A stretch of DNA of 42,314 nt from Hyphomicrobium sp. (GCA_002928395.1 PEQZ01000010.1:1-42314); one strand, 5' to 3'. Shown: positions 31,367-41,111, numbered from the stretch's first letter. Program-made: numbers and translations. Notes: generated by a model from the sequence alone, not told the origin.

Positions 31367-31686
31367 CGCCCTGAGAAATCAGCGCAAATCGTCGACAATT
31401 CAGGCAGTCGGGATGTCCACAGAATTTGAAAATGAAAGTGTTATGACAATTCCGTTGAGGCGGATTTGGCAGCCACCCGTTAGATCTGGCCGAGGGATGC
31501 TGGCCGGACAGGAACGCGGGGTTCTGATCCGCGCAATGAGGGCATTGAGCGGTGGTTTGGTCGGCATCCCTCGGGTCGCGCGGAGCGCTGGACCCAGGTC
31601 CGATCACAACGACAGGCTTCCATCGAAAGCGACTTGGCTTTAGGCTTCGCCCGATCGAAGTTCTTCTGCGAGCGGACCCGCAACTC

Positions 31687-32295
31687 ATGATGACACTGCT
31701 GTCGGCACCCGCCTCGCCGTTCGGGCGGAAAGTGAAGATCACGGCCAAGCTCAAGGGGCTTTTCGAACAAATATCTGTTGAAAACATCGACACCAGCCAG
31801 CCTGCGAACCCGGCGCTCAAGGCGCGTAACCCGCTGCAGAAGATTCCGGTGTTGATCCTCGCGGACGGCACCGAACTCTACGACAGCCACGTGATCTGCG
31901 AGTACCTCGACAGCCTCGTGGCCGATCCACGGCTGATCCCGGCGAGCGGCATGGCCCGCTTCGTGACGCTGCGGCGCGGAGCGTTGGCCAGTGGATTGAT
32001 GGATGCGGCGGTTTTGCTGGTCTATGAGCACAGGTTTCGGCCAGAAGACATGCGGTCGGAGGCCTGGACGGCCCGGCAACAATCGAAGGTCGACCAAACT
32101 CTCGCCCATTTGGAAGCTGAGCCGCCAAAGTGGTCCGGCCAGCCGGACTATGGCGATATCAGCCTCGCCTCGGCGCTCGGGTACCTCGACTTTCGACACG
32201 GCGGAAAATGGCGGACGAACCACCCCGCACTCGTCGCTTGGCTCGGTCTATTCGGTCGGTCGGTTCCAGCCTTCGACGAAACCGCACCACGGTAG
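31687..32295 (+). CDS. Glutathione S-transferase family protein
   Basis: MTLLSAPASPFGRKVKITAKLKGL thioredoxin-like N-terminus; NPLQKIPVLILADGTELYDSHVICEYLD. Confidence 0.88.
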   Translation: MMTLLSAPASPFGRKVKITAKLKGLFEQISVENIDTSQPANPALKARNPLQKIPVLILADGTELYDSHVICEYLDSLVADPRLIPASGMARFVTLRRGALASGLMDAAVLLVYEHRFRPEDMRSEAWTARQQSKVDQTLAHLEAEPPKWSGQPDYGDISLASALGYLDFRHGGKWRTNHPALVAWLGLFGRSVPAFDETAPR

Positions 32296-32296
32296 T

Positions 32297-32440
32297 GTTC
32301 CGGTTCCGACATTTGCTTCCCTCAGCTGCACCGTCGAGAGCAAATGTCGGAACCATAGGGAACAAGAGCAAGCTTTTGATTCTCGTGTAGCTTTTGCATC
32401 TGAGTTTGGCTTCGAGCCGCGCCGCGAGTGTGGACCAAAT
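32297..32440 (+). repeat. Dispersed palindromic element, copy 4 (composite, two hairpins)
   Basis: Hairpin A perfect 16-bp arms ggttccgacatttgct (32302-32317)/agcaaatgtcggaacc (32339-32354); spacer ttgattctcgtgtagctttt; hairpin B gcatctgagtttgg..ccaaatgtctgatgc. Confidence 0.85.
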
Positions 32441-32468
32441 GTCTGATGCGCTCGTCCAGGCGGCCAGT

Positions 32469-32876
32469 TCACGCGGCCTTGCCGTCGATCCGTTCTGTCG
32501 CAGGGGCATCCGAAATCATGACATCGAGTGTGACCTGATCGCAGACGACCTCTGGAGCCTTGCGGCGGCCCGAGCTTTGGCGGAAGGCGATCAATCCGAA
32601 CCGCTCAAGACGGCGGAGTGTCTGGGTCAAGCTGGCTTTGGGTCGGCCCGAAAGCCGCGCGAGTTCGGCCACAGATTTGGGCCGGACAGTCTTGATCATG
32701 GTCATCAGCTTGACGTTGGGCTCGGACAACAACCGCATCAGTTTTTGCAGGGATCCAACCTCCACCGTCTTCGTGGCAGCGCTCCCGTTGGTCCCAGTTG
32801 ATATCGTGACGGTTCGCTCGCGCTGGCCGCTCTGAAGTGGTGCGACTTCGACGTGAAGTACCTTCCCGGTGTTCAT
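32469..32876 (-). CDS. Winged-helix DNA-binding protein, HVO_A0114/antitoxin-like
   Basis: VGSLQKLMRLLSEPNVKLMTMIKTVRPKSVAELARLSGRPKASLTQTLRRLERFGLIAFRQSSGRRKAPEVVCDQVTLDV. Confidence 0.7.
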   Translation of the reverse strand: MNTGKVLHVEVAPLQSGQRERTVTISTGTNGSAATKTVEVGSLQKLMRLLSEPNVKLMTMIKTVRPKSVAELARLSGRPKASLTQTLRRLERFGLIAFRQSSGRRKAPEVVCDQVTLDVMISDAPATERIDGKAA

Positions 32877-33154
32877 TTTTTGCGTCCTCGAACTGCGGCT
32901 CCAGCGTTGGCCAGGGGCGCGACTGGGCGGCAGCGGCGTGGTTTCTAGTGCGCAGCGCCGGTATGGGCGCAGGGCGATGTGAAAGAGTTACGGGCCAGTT
33001 TGGCCGAAGGATCATGGCACCCCCCGGAAATCTCGGATTTTTCGACCGGCCGTGAAAACCGGTGGCGATCAACTCAGTGCACAGCCTAGGGGCCCGTCGC
33101 GCCCAAATCCGAGCACTCGGCGGCGAACGTCGCGATCTGAAGGGCGCTCGTGGC

Positions 33155-33213
33155 GCGCATCTGACGTTTGGTCGAGAGGTCAGCCACGGCCGGACACCAA
33201 ACGTGAGACGCGC
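33155..33213. repeat. Dispersed palindromic element, copy 5 (hairpin B only)
   Basis: gcgcatctgacgtttggt (33155-33172)/accaaacgtgagacgcgc (33196-33213), about 16/18 complementary; right arm abuts the stop of the downstream-read gene. Confidence 0.75.
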
Positions 33214-33626
33214 TACGCGAGCCCCGCCCATCGTCCACTGGCGATCACGGGCCGCCCAGCGACACTCCCGACGTAAACGTAAATCCAGGATTGCAACACC
33301 GCCCCGCTGTCCAGATCGACGCATTCGAGCGCCCGCCGGTACTCTGGAACCGTAGTCGGATCGGCCGATATTCCCTCATATTCATCAAGCCATTTCATGA
33401 CGCTAACGGGATTCTCGAGCCGCAGGATCTCGCCATGAACCGATGTTCCACACCGTCGATCGACAATCAGTCCAGGATAGTGGCCAAGATCGAGCAAGAC
33501 CCCCGGTACGCTCGCCGGCCCGAGACGGGTGGACGATCGCTGCAGCAGCTGGCGATGGGTACGACCCATCTCACTCGGGGCCGAGGCCATCAGGGTGCCA
33601 TACACGAAAAGGTGTGCACAGTTCAT
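33213..33626 (-). CDS. Gamma-glutamylcyclotransferase (AIG2-like) family protein
   Basis: HLFVYGTLMASAPSEMG; VPGVLLDLGHYPGLIVD; VHGEILRLENPVSVMKWLDEYEG. Confidence 0.88.
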   Translation of the reverse strand: MNCAHLFVYGTLMASAPSEMGRTHRQLLQRSSTRLGPASVPGVLLDLGHYPGLIVDRRCGTSVHGEILRLENPVSVMKWLDEYEGISADPTTVPEYRRALECVDLDSGAVLQSWIYVYVGSVAGRPVIASGRWAGLA

Positions 33627-34020
33627 CGCTTGGTCGTCCGGCAAAGGAACCTCTGGATCGCATCGGCAGCAGCCCCGGCGCACAGCCGGAACGACGGCAG
33701 GCCGGCAGTCTTTAATCTGCCCCACCCAACTGCGGCCGATGATCGATACTCGCAACGCTCGCAAGCACCCAAGTCGTCAGTCGTTCCAGTCGACCGTGCG
33801 AAACCAATTTCGGTCGGAGAGACTTGACCCGGCGCGACTCTGGACCGATGTTGCAACGGTGTAAAGCCGCGAAGACCGGTAATGCCATGCGCGAAGCGGC
33901 AACGCCACGCGTCTCGACGGCAAGCCGGCGCGATGTCAGTCGCCAAATCGCCGCGTTTGTTCGTTCCTTGTGAGCCTTCAACCTTCGAGAGTGGGGCCTG
34001 TGCCCTGGGGACCAGCTGAA

Positions 34021-35862
34021 ATGCGAGCTTCTTTTGGACGCCGCGCTACCCACGTCTTTGCAGGCCTGGCGCTGGCCGGCGTTGCTATGACATCGAGCGC
34101 GGCAGTCTGGCCCGTCACCGCGGCCTTGGCCCGAACGGCCCAAGACAAGCCCTCGGAACAGATCGAGATCTCGCAGTCTCTGATCGGCAGCTATCTGGCC
34201 GGACGCTTCGCGCGCGTCCAGAACGACACTGATGCTGCTGCCCGATACTACGAAGCCGCACTGTTGCGCGATCCGGGCAACGAAGTGTTGCTGGAGCAGG
34301 CCTTTCTGATGGAATCCACGGAGGCCAATTGGCCACGCGCGATTGTGCTCGCCGACGAACTTGCCCGGTCGAGCCCCACCCATCGCATGGCGCGCCTTTT
34401 CCTTGGCTTGGCGGCTTTCAAGAACGGGCAACTCGACAAGGCGGAAGAGCACCTCGTCGCGTCCGGAAACGGACCGATCGGGGAACTGACGAGCGCGCTC
34501 GCCCGCGCCTGGACCAAACTCGCCGGCAACAATGCGGACGAGGCGATTGCGTTACTCGAGATCCCCAAGCAGGCAGAATGGGCGCAGTACTACCTGCGCT
34601 ATCATCGGGCGCTGATCGCCGACTTATCGAGCCGCCGCGCCGATGCGCGCACATCCTATGAGCGGGTCTTCAAGCAGGATCCGCGAACACTGAGGACGGC
34701 GCTCGCCTTCACGCAGCACGCGGCGAACGCGGGCGACGTGAAAATGGCCAAGTCGATCATCAAGGAGCATCTCGACAAGTCGCAGGGCGACGGCCACCCG
34801 CTGGCACGGGAACTCCGCGACAAGGTGAATGGCAATGCCAAGATCCCGCTGCTGATCGAATCTCCGACCGAGGGTTTGGCGGAAGTGTTCTACGGTCTCG
34901 GTGAAGCGCTGACCGGCGAAGGTGGCGTCAGCATCGGCATACTGTATCTGCAGATGGCGCTGTTCCTTCAGCCCGACCAGCCCTTCGCGCTGGCGGCGCT
35001 TGCCAATGCCCACGAAACCACAAGGAAGTTCGAAGACGCCAACGCGGTCTACAACCGGATCTCGCCCGGCTCCGCGTTGCAGCCGGCGATCGATATCCGC
35101 AAGGCATTCAACCTCAACGCGCTCGACCGGGTCGACGAGGCCAAGGCCATGTTGGAGCAGGTGGCGGCTGCCGATCCTTCGGATTTGAAGCCGCTGGACG
35201 CGCTCGGCAACATCATGCGCTCGAAGAAGAGATACCTCGAAGCGACGGACTACTATTCACGCGCCATCGCCCTCATCGACAAGCCCGAAAAGCGGCACTG
35301 GTCCTACTTCTATGCCCGCGGCACGTCTTACGAGCGGTTGAAGAAATGGCCACTGGCGGAAGCCGATCTACTGAAGGCGCTACAGCTTTATCCGGACCAG
35401 CCGCTGGTGCTCAACTACCTCGGGTACTCCTGGATCGACCAGGGTCGCAACCTGAAGCAGGGCTTGAGCCTGATTGAAAAGGCCGTGTCGCTGAAGCCGG
35501 AGGATGGCTACATCGTCGACAGCCTCGGCTGGGCGCACTTCAAGCTCGAAAACTACAAGGACGCGGTGCGCTATCTCGAACGCGCGGTGGAGTTGAGGCC
35601 GGAGGACCCGGTGTTGAACGACCACCTGGGAGATGCTCTATGGCGCGTCGGACGGGAGCGGGAAGCGCGTTATCAGTGGGAACAGTCGCTGTCGCTCGAG
35701 CCTGAGGCGGACGACGCGGAAAGGACGGCCAAGAAGCTCATCAAGGGATTGCCGGCCAAGCCGATCGCGCGGGCGCCGAAAAAAGTGAAAGAAGCAGGGC
35801 GGCCCACACCGCAACGCAAGCGCGAAACCAAGCTCGCCCCGGACGCTCCTTTCTTCCAGTAA
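34021..35862 (+). CDS. Tetratricopeptide repeat protein with N-terminal signal/anchor
   Basis: Multiple TPR motifs, e.g. DAAARYYEAALLRDPGNEVLLEQAF, YLEATDYYSRAIALID, YKDAVRYLERAVELRPEDPVLNDHLGDALWRVGREREA. Confidence 0.9.
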   Translation: MRASFGRRATHVFAGLALAGVAMTSSAAVWPVTAALARTAQDKPSEQIEISQSLIGSYLAGRFARVQNDTDAAARYYEAALLRDPGNEVLLEQAFLMESTEANWPRAIVLADELARSSPTHRMARLFLGLAAFKNGQLDKAEEHLVASGNGPIGELTSALARAWTKLAGNNADEAIALLEIPKQAEWAQYYLRYHRALIADLSSRRADARTSYERVFKQDPRTLRTALAFTQHAANAGDVKMAKSIIKEHLDKSQGDGHPLARELRDKVNGNAKIPLLIESPTEGLAEVFYGLGEALTGEGGVSIGILYLQMALFLQPDQPFALAALANAHETTRKFEDANAVYNRISPGSALQPAIDIRKAFNLNALDRVDEAKAMLEQVAAADPSDLKPLDALGNIMRSKKRYLEATDYYSRAIALIDKPEKRHWSYFYARGTSYERLKKWPLAEADLLKALQLYPDQPLVLNYLGYSWIDQGRNLKQGLSLIEKAVSLKPEDGYIVDSLGWAHFKLENYKDAVRYLERAVELRPEDPVLNDHLGDALWRVGREREARYQWEQSLSLEPEADDAERTAKKLIKGLPAKPIARAPKKVKEAGRPTPQRKRETKLAPDAPFFQ

Positions 35863-35937
35863 CGTCGAAACGCACCCATGGTGGAGCGCGGGCCGGCCCG
35901 CCGCCACCTTGCAGGACACCAACATCGAAGCTCTAGA

Positions 35938-36810
35938 ATGCCGATCCTCACCGAGACCGCCCGCGCCAAGGTCAACCTGACGCTCGAGGTCATCGGCAAG
36001 CGGGGTGACGGTTACCATGAGCTTCGAAGCCTCGTGGCCTTTGCCGATGTCAGCGACGCGCTGACGCTCGACACCGCGGCGGCAGAGGCGGTGCATGTGA
36101 CCGGGCCGTTCGGCCCGAGCCTCGCGGGCGAAAACCTGATTGCCGTGACGCTGCTGAAAGCCCGCGAAGCCGAACCGTTTCTATCGACTGGCGCCATCAC
36201 GCTCGAAAAGCGGTTACCTATTGCGGCCGGGATAGGCGGCGGCTCGGCTGACGCGGCTGCCGCGCTGAGGCTGCTCCGCCGCGCGAACCCTGGCCGTGCG
36301 GAACGCATCGACTGGATCCGATTGGCCAAATCGATCGGCGCCGACGTGCCGGTCTGCTACGAAAATCGCGCGGCATGGATGACGGGTATCGGCGACAAGT
36401 TGACGCCAAGTCCGAACTTCCCAAGTCTTCCCGCCGTGCTGGTGAACCCCATGGTTCCGGTACCGCCCGACAAGACCGCGCAGGTGTTTCGCCGCCTCGA
36501 GGCGCCGCCAGTCCCAATCGGGGAACATGGCGCAGTGCCGCCCATGAGGTTTAGAACCCGCGCCGAAATCTTCGAGTTCGTCGCAAGCCATCGGAACGAC
36601 CTGCTGCCAGCGGCCTGTACCATAGTGCCTGCAATCAACGATGTGATGGCGGCGCTGCGCGGAAGCAAACGCATTGTCTCGGCGCTGCTGTCTGGCGGCG
36701 GGCCGACGTGCATCGGTCTCTATCTTACGGGCGAGGCCGCGACGTCGGCCGCGAGCGACTTGGCGCGCGCCCAGCCGTCGTGGTGGGTCGAGCCGACGAC
36801 GCTCTCGTGA
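35938..36810 (+). CDS. ispE: 4-diphosphocytidyl-2-C-methyl-D-erythritol kinase
   Basis: ETARAKVNLTLEVIGKRGDGYHELRSLVAFADV; KRLPIAAGIGGGSADAAAALRLL; ALLSGGGPTCIGLY. Confidence 0.95.
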   Translation: MPILTETARAKVNLTLEVIGKRGDGYHELRSLVAFADVSDALTLDTAAAEAVHVTGPFGPSLAGENLIAVTLLKAREAEPFLSTGAITLEKRLPIAAGIGGGSADAAAALRLLRRANPGRAERIDWIRLAKSIGADVPVCYENRAAWMTGIGDKLTPSPNFPSLPAVLVNPMVPVPPDKTAQVFRRLEAPPVPIGEHGAVPPMRFRTRAEIFEFVASHRNDLLPAACTIVPAINDVMAALRGSKRIVSALLSGGGPTCIGLYLTGEAATSAASDLARAQPSWWVEPTTLS

Positions 36811-36854
36811 CCATGCTGTTGGACAAGCGCCCTGACGGCCACGTCTAGAACCAA

Positions 36855-37973
36855 TCAATGCGCGCGGCTGATGCAGAACGTGATGACGTCATCAAGGGCG
36901 GCCTTCTCAGGCGAATCGCGGAACACACCCAGTGCGTCGCGGGCGATGGAGCCGTATGACCGAGCGCGCTCGAGCGTCGCGTCGATGGCCCTGTGTCGCT
37001 TCATCAGTTGCTGCGCCTGTTCGATATCGCCATCCTTGATGTCGCCGTGGACAATGGTGCGGTTCCAGAACTCGCGCTCGCTTTCGGGGCCGCGGCGGAA
37101 CGACAGAATCACCGGCAGCGTGATTTTGCCTTCGCGGAAATCATCGCCGACCGACTTGCCCAGCCGCGCGCTGTCACCGGAATAGTCGAGGGCATCGTCG
37201 ACCAGCTGGAAGGCTATTCCGAGGTTCTTGCCATAGGACCTCAGCGCCGATTGTTCCTCGGCAGGGCGAGCGGCAAGTGCGGCACCAACTTCGGCTGCGG
37301 CCAGGAACAATGCGGCCGTCTTGGCGTTGATGATGGCCAAGTATTCATCTTCGGTCGTCGCCGTGTTTTTGGCGGCAGCGAGCTGCATCACCTCGCCCTC
37401 CGCGATCACCGCCGCCGCGTTCGACAGGATTTTGAGCACCGGCAGCGAGCCGACTTCGACCAGCATCCGAAAGGCCTGGCCGAGCAGGAAGTCGCCGACC
37501 AGGACACTCGCCTGATTGCCCCAGATCAAACGAGCGGTCTTGCGGCCGCGGCGCGTATCGCTCTCGTCGACAACGTCGTCGTGCAGCAACGTTGCGGTAT
37601 GCATGAATTCAATGGCGGAGGCGGTCCGGATATGGCCGTTTCCTTGATAACCGCAGAGCCTGGCCGATGCGATGGCGAGCATGGGTCTGAGACGCTTGCC
37701 GCCCGAATCGATCAGATGGTGAGCGAGTTCGGGAATGAGATCGACGTTCGAGACGGCTTTGTCGAGAATGATGCGGTTGATCGCATCCATGTCGTCGCTG
37801 ACCAGCCGCAACAGCGGCTTCAGACTTTCCGACGGATCCCGAGCCTCATCGAGTGATATGACGACACCCACGGCGCTTTCCCCGGCTGCTTCGCTTTTGT
37901 CGGTTATAGTGAGACAAGCGGCGGCGGCTGTCACGTCAGATTGCCGCAGTGGCCGACCATTGATGCAGCTCAA
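36855..37973 (-). CDS. Polyprenyl (octaprenyl-type) diphosphate synthase
   Basis: GGKRLRPMLAIASARL; LLHDDVVDESDTRRG (first Asp-rich motif); FQLVDDALDYSGD (second Asp-rich motif). Confidence 0.93.
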   Translation of the reverse strand: MSCINGRPLRQSDVTAAAACLTITDKSEAAGESAVGVVISLDEARDPSESLKPLLRLVSDDMDAINRIILDKAVSNVDLIPELAHHLIDSGGKRLRPMLAIASARLCGYQGNGHIRTASAIEFMHTATLLHDDVVDESDTRRGRKTARLIWGNQASVLVGDFLLGQAFRMLVEVGSLPVLKILSNAAAVIAEGEVMQLAAAKNTATTEDEYLAIINAKTAALFLAAAEVGAALAARPAEEQSALRSYGKNLGIAFQLVDDALDYSGDSARLGKSVGDDFREGKITLPVILSFRRGPESEREFWNRTIVHGDIKDGDIEQAQQLMKRHRAIDATLERARSYGSIARDALGVFRDSPEKAALDDVITFCISRAH

Positions 37974-37989
37974 GAGATGACCCGCGACT

Positions 37990-38226
37990 ATGTTCGCAGA
38001 ATTGATCCGAACCGATGACGCCGTCCTGGTCAGCTATGTCGCGGCGCTGCTGCGGGACCGCGGCATTCAGCCGACCATTCTCGACTGGAACGTCAGTCAG
38101 TTGCATGGAGCGGTGGGCTGGCAGCCGCAGCGTATTCTGGTGGATGACGACGACTGGGCGGCGGCGCGGCTTTTTCTGATCGAGGCGGGACTTGGCGCGT
38201 GGATCTCGGAGCGTCACCATGATTGA
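37990..38226 (+). CDS. DUF2007 domain-containing small protein
   Basis: MFAELIRTDDAVLVSYVAALLRDRGIQPTILDWNVSQLHGAVGWQPQRILVDDDDWAAARLFL. Confidence 0.8.
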   Translation: MFAELIRTDDAVLVSYVAALLRDRGIQPTILDWNVSQLHGAVGWQPQRILVDDDDWAAARLFLIEAGLGAWISERHHD

Positions 38227-39046
38227 AACCGAGGATTTGCCCGGTCGAAACGTGACCTTCGCCCAACCCGAACGCGGCGATGATCTTTCGCCCGACTTGA
38301 CCGACGACGCATTCCTCGGCGGCGCGCTTCGAATTCTGCAGCCGAAGGCGGGCTATCGCGCCGGTGTGGATGCCCTATTGCTGGCGGCCGCGGTGTCGCA
38401 GCGGGGGGGGCGGTCACTGCGCGTGCTGGACATCGGCGCTGGCGTGGGGACGGTCGGAATGTCGGTGGCGCGGCGGCTCGGGGCGACGGAGGTGACGCTC
38501 GTCGAGGCGGAGCCGGGACTATCGGCACTGGCTTTGCGCAATATCGCACGTAACGGGCTATCCGGCCGTGTGCGGGCGATCACTGCGGACATCAACGGCC
38601 CTGCCGCGGAATTGCAGGCCCTGGGGTTGGCGAGCGATTGCTTCGATCATGTTGTCGCCAATCCGCCGTTCCACGTCGAAGGCCGGGGCACGCCTGCGCC
38701 TGTCCCGATCAAGGCCGCAGCGCATGCCATGCCAGAGGAGGCCCTCGAACACTGGGTGCGCGTCATGGCCCGCTACGTCGCGCCGGGCGGATTGGCGACG
38801 ATGATACACAAGGCGGATGCGCTCGGTCTGATACTGGCCGCGTTCCAAGGGCGGTTCGGCGCGTTGAGCATCCTGCCCATCCACCCGCGGCGGGGCGAAG
38901 CGGCGATCCGAGTTCTCGTGACAGGAACGAAAGGCAGCCGTGCGCCGTTGTCGCTACGCGAGGGGTTCGTGCTGCACGACGATGGCCACGATTTCACACC
39001 CAAGGCTGCGGGGATACTCCGCCACGGGGACGGCCTGGAGGTCTAG
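38219..39046 (+). CDS. Class I SAM methyltransferase, TrmN6-like
   Basis: RVLDIGAGVGTVGMSVARRLGATEVTLVEAEP motif I; VVANPPFH motif IV; start overlaps end of the DUF2007 gene. Confidence 0.85.
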   Translation: MIETEDLPGRNVTFAQPERGDDLSPDLTDDAFLGGALRILQPKAGYRAGVDALLLAAAVSQRGGRSLRVLDIGAGVGTVGMSVARRLGATEVTLVEAEPGLSALALRNIARNGLSGRVRAITADINGPAAELQALGLASDCFDHVVANPPFHVEGRGTPAPVPIKAAAHAMPEEALEHWVRVMARYVAPGGLATMIHKADALGLILAAFQGRFGALSILPIHPRRGEAAIRVLVTGTKGSRAPLSLREGFVLHDDGHDFTPKAAGILRHGDGLEV

Positions 39047-39173
39047 GAGTGCCCCTTGCACGGGGATCGAAAACAAAACATCTACTCGATCGACGAACAA
39101 TCTTCCGCTTCTTCGGGCACCCGCCCGGACCCGCCGTTCGCCCTGATCACAAAATTGACCGAGGACCGTTCCC

Positions 39174-40010
39174 ATGTGGCCTTTCGACCGATCGCCTGTC
39201 GTGCCCGTGCTGCGCCTGCAAGGCCCGATCGGCATGGCGTCGCCTCTGAGACCAGGCCTTTCCATAACGGGGCTCGCGGGCGCGATCGAACGGGCATTCG
39301 AGATGTCGAAATTGCCGTCGGTGGCGATCGTGATCAACTCGCCGGGTGGATCGGCGGCGCAGTCGCATCTGATCTTCAAGCGGATCCGGCAGTTGGCCGA
39401 GGAAAAGAAAAAGCGCGTCCACGTGTTCTGCGAGGACGTGGCGGCGTCGGGCGGTTATTTCATCGCAGTGGCCGGCGACGAGATTTACGCGGACCCCTCG
39501 TCCCTGGTCGGCTCGATCGGGGTGATTTCGTCGAGTTTCGGTCTCGACAAAGTTTTGAAGCGCTACGACATCGACTATCGCGTGCACACGGCCGGCACGT
39601 CGAAGAATATTCTCGATCCGTTCCTGCCCGAAAAGCCCGAGGACGTGGCGCGGCTGAAGGCCATCCAGTCCGACATCCACGACGTGTTCATCGCGGTCGT
39701 CAAGGAGCGCCGCGCGGGCAAACTCAAAGGTCTCGACGGCGAGTTGTTCTCGGGCGCGTTCTGGGCAGGGGCGAAGGCCTTGGAACACGGGCTCATCGAT
39801 GGCATTTCCGACGTCCGATCGCGGATGCGCGACGTGCACGGCGACAAGGTCAAGCTGCGGCTCGTGCCGCTCGATCGGGGTGGGTTGCTGTCCAGGTTGC
39901 GGCGGACGCCCGGGAACACGGGCCTCGACGGCAACGGCCGGCTGGCATTGGCCGATGATCTTCTGTCGGCGATCGAAATCCGGGCACTTTGGTCGCGTTA
40001 TGGGCTTTGA
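39174..40010 (+). CDS. S49 family (SppA/SohB-like) peptidase
   Basis: VAIVINSPGGSAAQSHLIFKRI; CEDVAASGGYFIAVAGDEIYADPSSLVGSIGVIS (serine in ASGGY). Confidence 0.93.
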   Translation: MWPFDRSPVVPVLRLQGPIGMASPLRPGLSITGLAGAIERAFEMSKLPSVAIVINSPGGSAAQSHLIFKRIRQLAEEKKKRVHVFCEDVAASGGYFIAVAGDEIYADPSSLVGSIGVISSSFGLDKVLKRYDIDYRVHTAGTSKNILDPFLPEKPEDVARLKAIQSDIHDVFIAVVKERRAGKLKGLDGELFSGAFWAGAKALEHGLIDGISDVRSRMRDVHGDKVKLRLVPLDRGGLLSRLRRTPGNTGLDGNGRLALADDLLSAIEIRALWSRYGL

Positions 40011-40019
40011 AGACGAGTG

Positions 40020-40412
40020 TTAGACCCTGAACAACGCGGCAGCGGCCAGTCCCAGAAACATCAACCCGGAAAGCGCGCTCGACACGTTGATGGTGACATC
40101 GCCGAATTGGCGGGGCGATTGCGGGGTGACCACGGGCGCGACGGTAGACCGCCCCGGCTCGGGCGCACGCGCGCGTTCCATCGCCTCGCTCGCACGGATC
40201 GCGCCGCGCGATAAGCGGTAGAGGGCTCGGGTCTGTCGCCACAGCTCAGCGGGCGCCTGCCGCCATCCGTGCCGCCAGACGAAAAAGCCGAGCGCGAGCA
40301 CCACGATCTGCAGCAGTGTCGAGACCCAGCCGCCGACGAGCAGCCACAGCAGCCCGAGCAGCAACTGCGCCACCCACCAAAGCCAGCCGAACAGTGATCC
40401 GAGTATGTCCAT
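40020..40412 (-). CDS. Small membrane protein of unknown function
   Basis: MDILGSLFGWLWWVAQLLLGLLWLLVGGWVSTLLQIVVLALGFFVW hydrophobic N-terminus; C-terminal TM. Confidence 0.55.
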   Translation of the reverse strand: MDILGSLFGWLWWVAQLLLGLLWLLVGGWVSTLLQIVVLALGFFVWRHGWRQAPAELWRQTRALYRLSRGAIRASEAMERARAPEPGRSTVAPVVTPQSPRQFGDVTINVSSALSGLMFLGLAAAALFRV

Positions 40413-40591
40413 CGATCGTCCTCGAGATGCGGCACCAGCGAGCGCGTCGGCATTTTGCGCCTTGCGTTCGCCGGGATGTTGATATCCGCTGTGAGCATCG
40501 ATGGCATAAACGATCGACGCCATGATGCGCTTGCGTGATGGCGCCGCATCGGATGGACTGGACGAACGTTGATGGAAACGGGAGCACACAT

Positions 40592-40813
40592 ATGCCGCAG
40601 CTGATCGCACTGGCGCTGGCCGGAGCGGGGCTCTACGCGGGCTACAGGTGGCTGGCCCGCGGGATGGCCAAAACCAGCGGAGCAGACGGACAGACGGGTG
40701 AGGCTACGGCGCGCAGCGCCGCAGACGCCACGCGTTCGGCAACGCCGAAAGACCTCGGCGCGCTGGATTGGGACGAGGCGGCCGGCGTCTACCGGCCCCG
40801 CAAACTCAACTGA
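40592..40813 (+). CDS. Small membrane-anchored hypothetical protein
   Basis: MPQLIALALAGAGLYAGYRWLARGMAK N-terminal anchor; conserved-looking tail DLGALDWDEAAGVYRPRKLN. Confidence 0.6.
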   Translation: MPQLIALALAGAGLYAGYRWLARGMAKTSGADGQTGEATARSAADATRSATPKDLGALDWDEAAGVYRPRKLN

Positions 40814-40835
40814 ACGTCCGGGCTGCGCTTTGAGA

Positions 40836-41042
40836 TCAGTCCTTGACCTCGAACGTCACTTTGACGGTGACGCGGTAGCTGTCGATCTTGCCCTTGCCGT
40901 CGACGGTGGCAGAGAAATCCTGCACCCATACCGACTTGATGCCTTTCAGGCTTTTGCCGGCCTTTGTGACCGCCTGCTGGGTCGCGTCCTCCCAGCTCTT
41001 GGACGACGACGACATCAGTTCGAGGACTTTCATGACGGCCAT
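40836..41042 (-). CDS. Dodecin family flavin-binding protein
   Basis: MAVMKVLELMSSSSKSWEDATQQAVTKAGKSLKGIKSVWVQDFSATVDGKGKIDSYRVTVKVTFEVKD; AAAGGAG ribosome-binding site. Confidence 0.93.
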   Translation of the reverse strand: MAVMKVLELMSSSSKSWEDATQQAVTKAGKSLKGIKSVWVQDFSATVDGKGKIDSYRVTVKVTFEVKD

Positions 41043-41097
41043 GGCGCAACGCTCCTTTGGAATGGGCTGTGATCGTGCCGACGCTCACAGCGATCTA

Positions 41098-41111
41098 TGA
41101 CAGTACTGTCA
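41098..41111. promoter_or_regulatory. Perfect 14-bp palindrome tgacagtactgtca upstream of dodecin and glyQ
   Basis: Self-complementary by direct reading; about 56 nt upstream of the dodecin start. Confidence 0.5.

Noticed and set aside
31413-31643. Possible small protein MSTEFENESVMTIPLRRIWQPP... and a Cys-containing minus-strand frame in the ABC-F/GST intergenic region
   Set aside because: No clear RBS or domain and no independent support in this sequence; could equally be untranslated DNA or an unrecognised small RNA.
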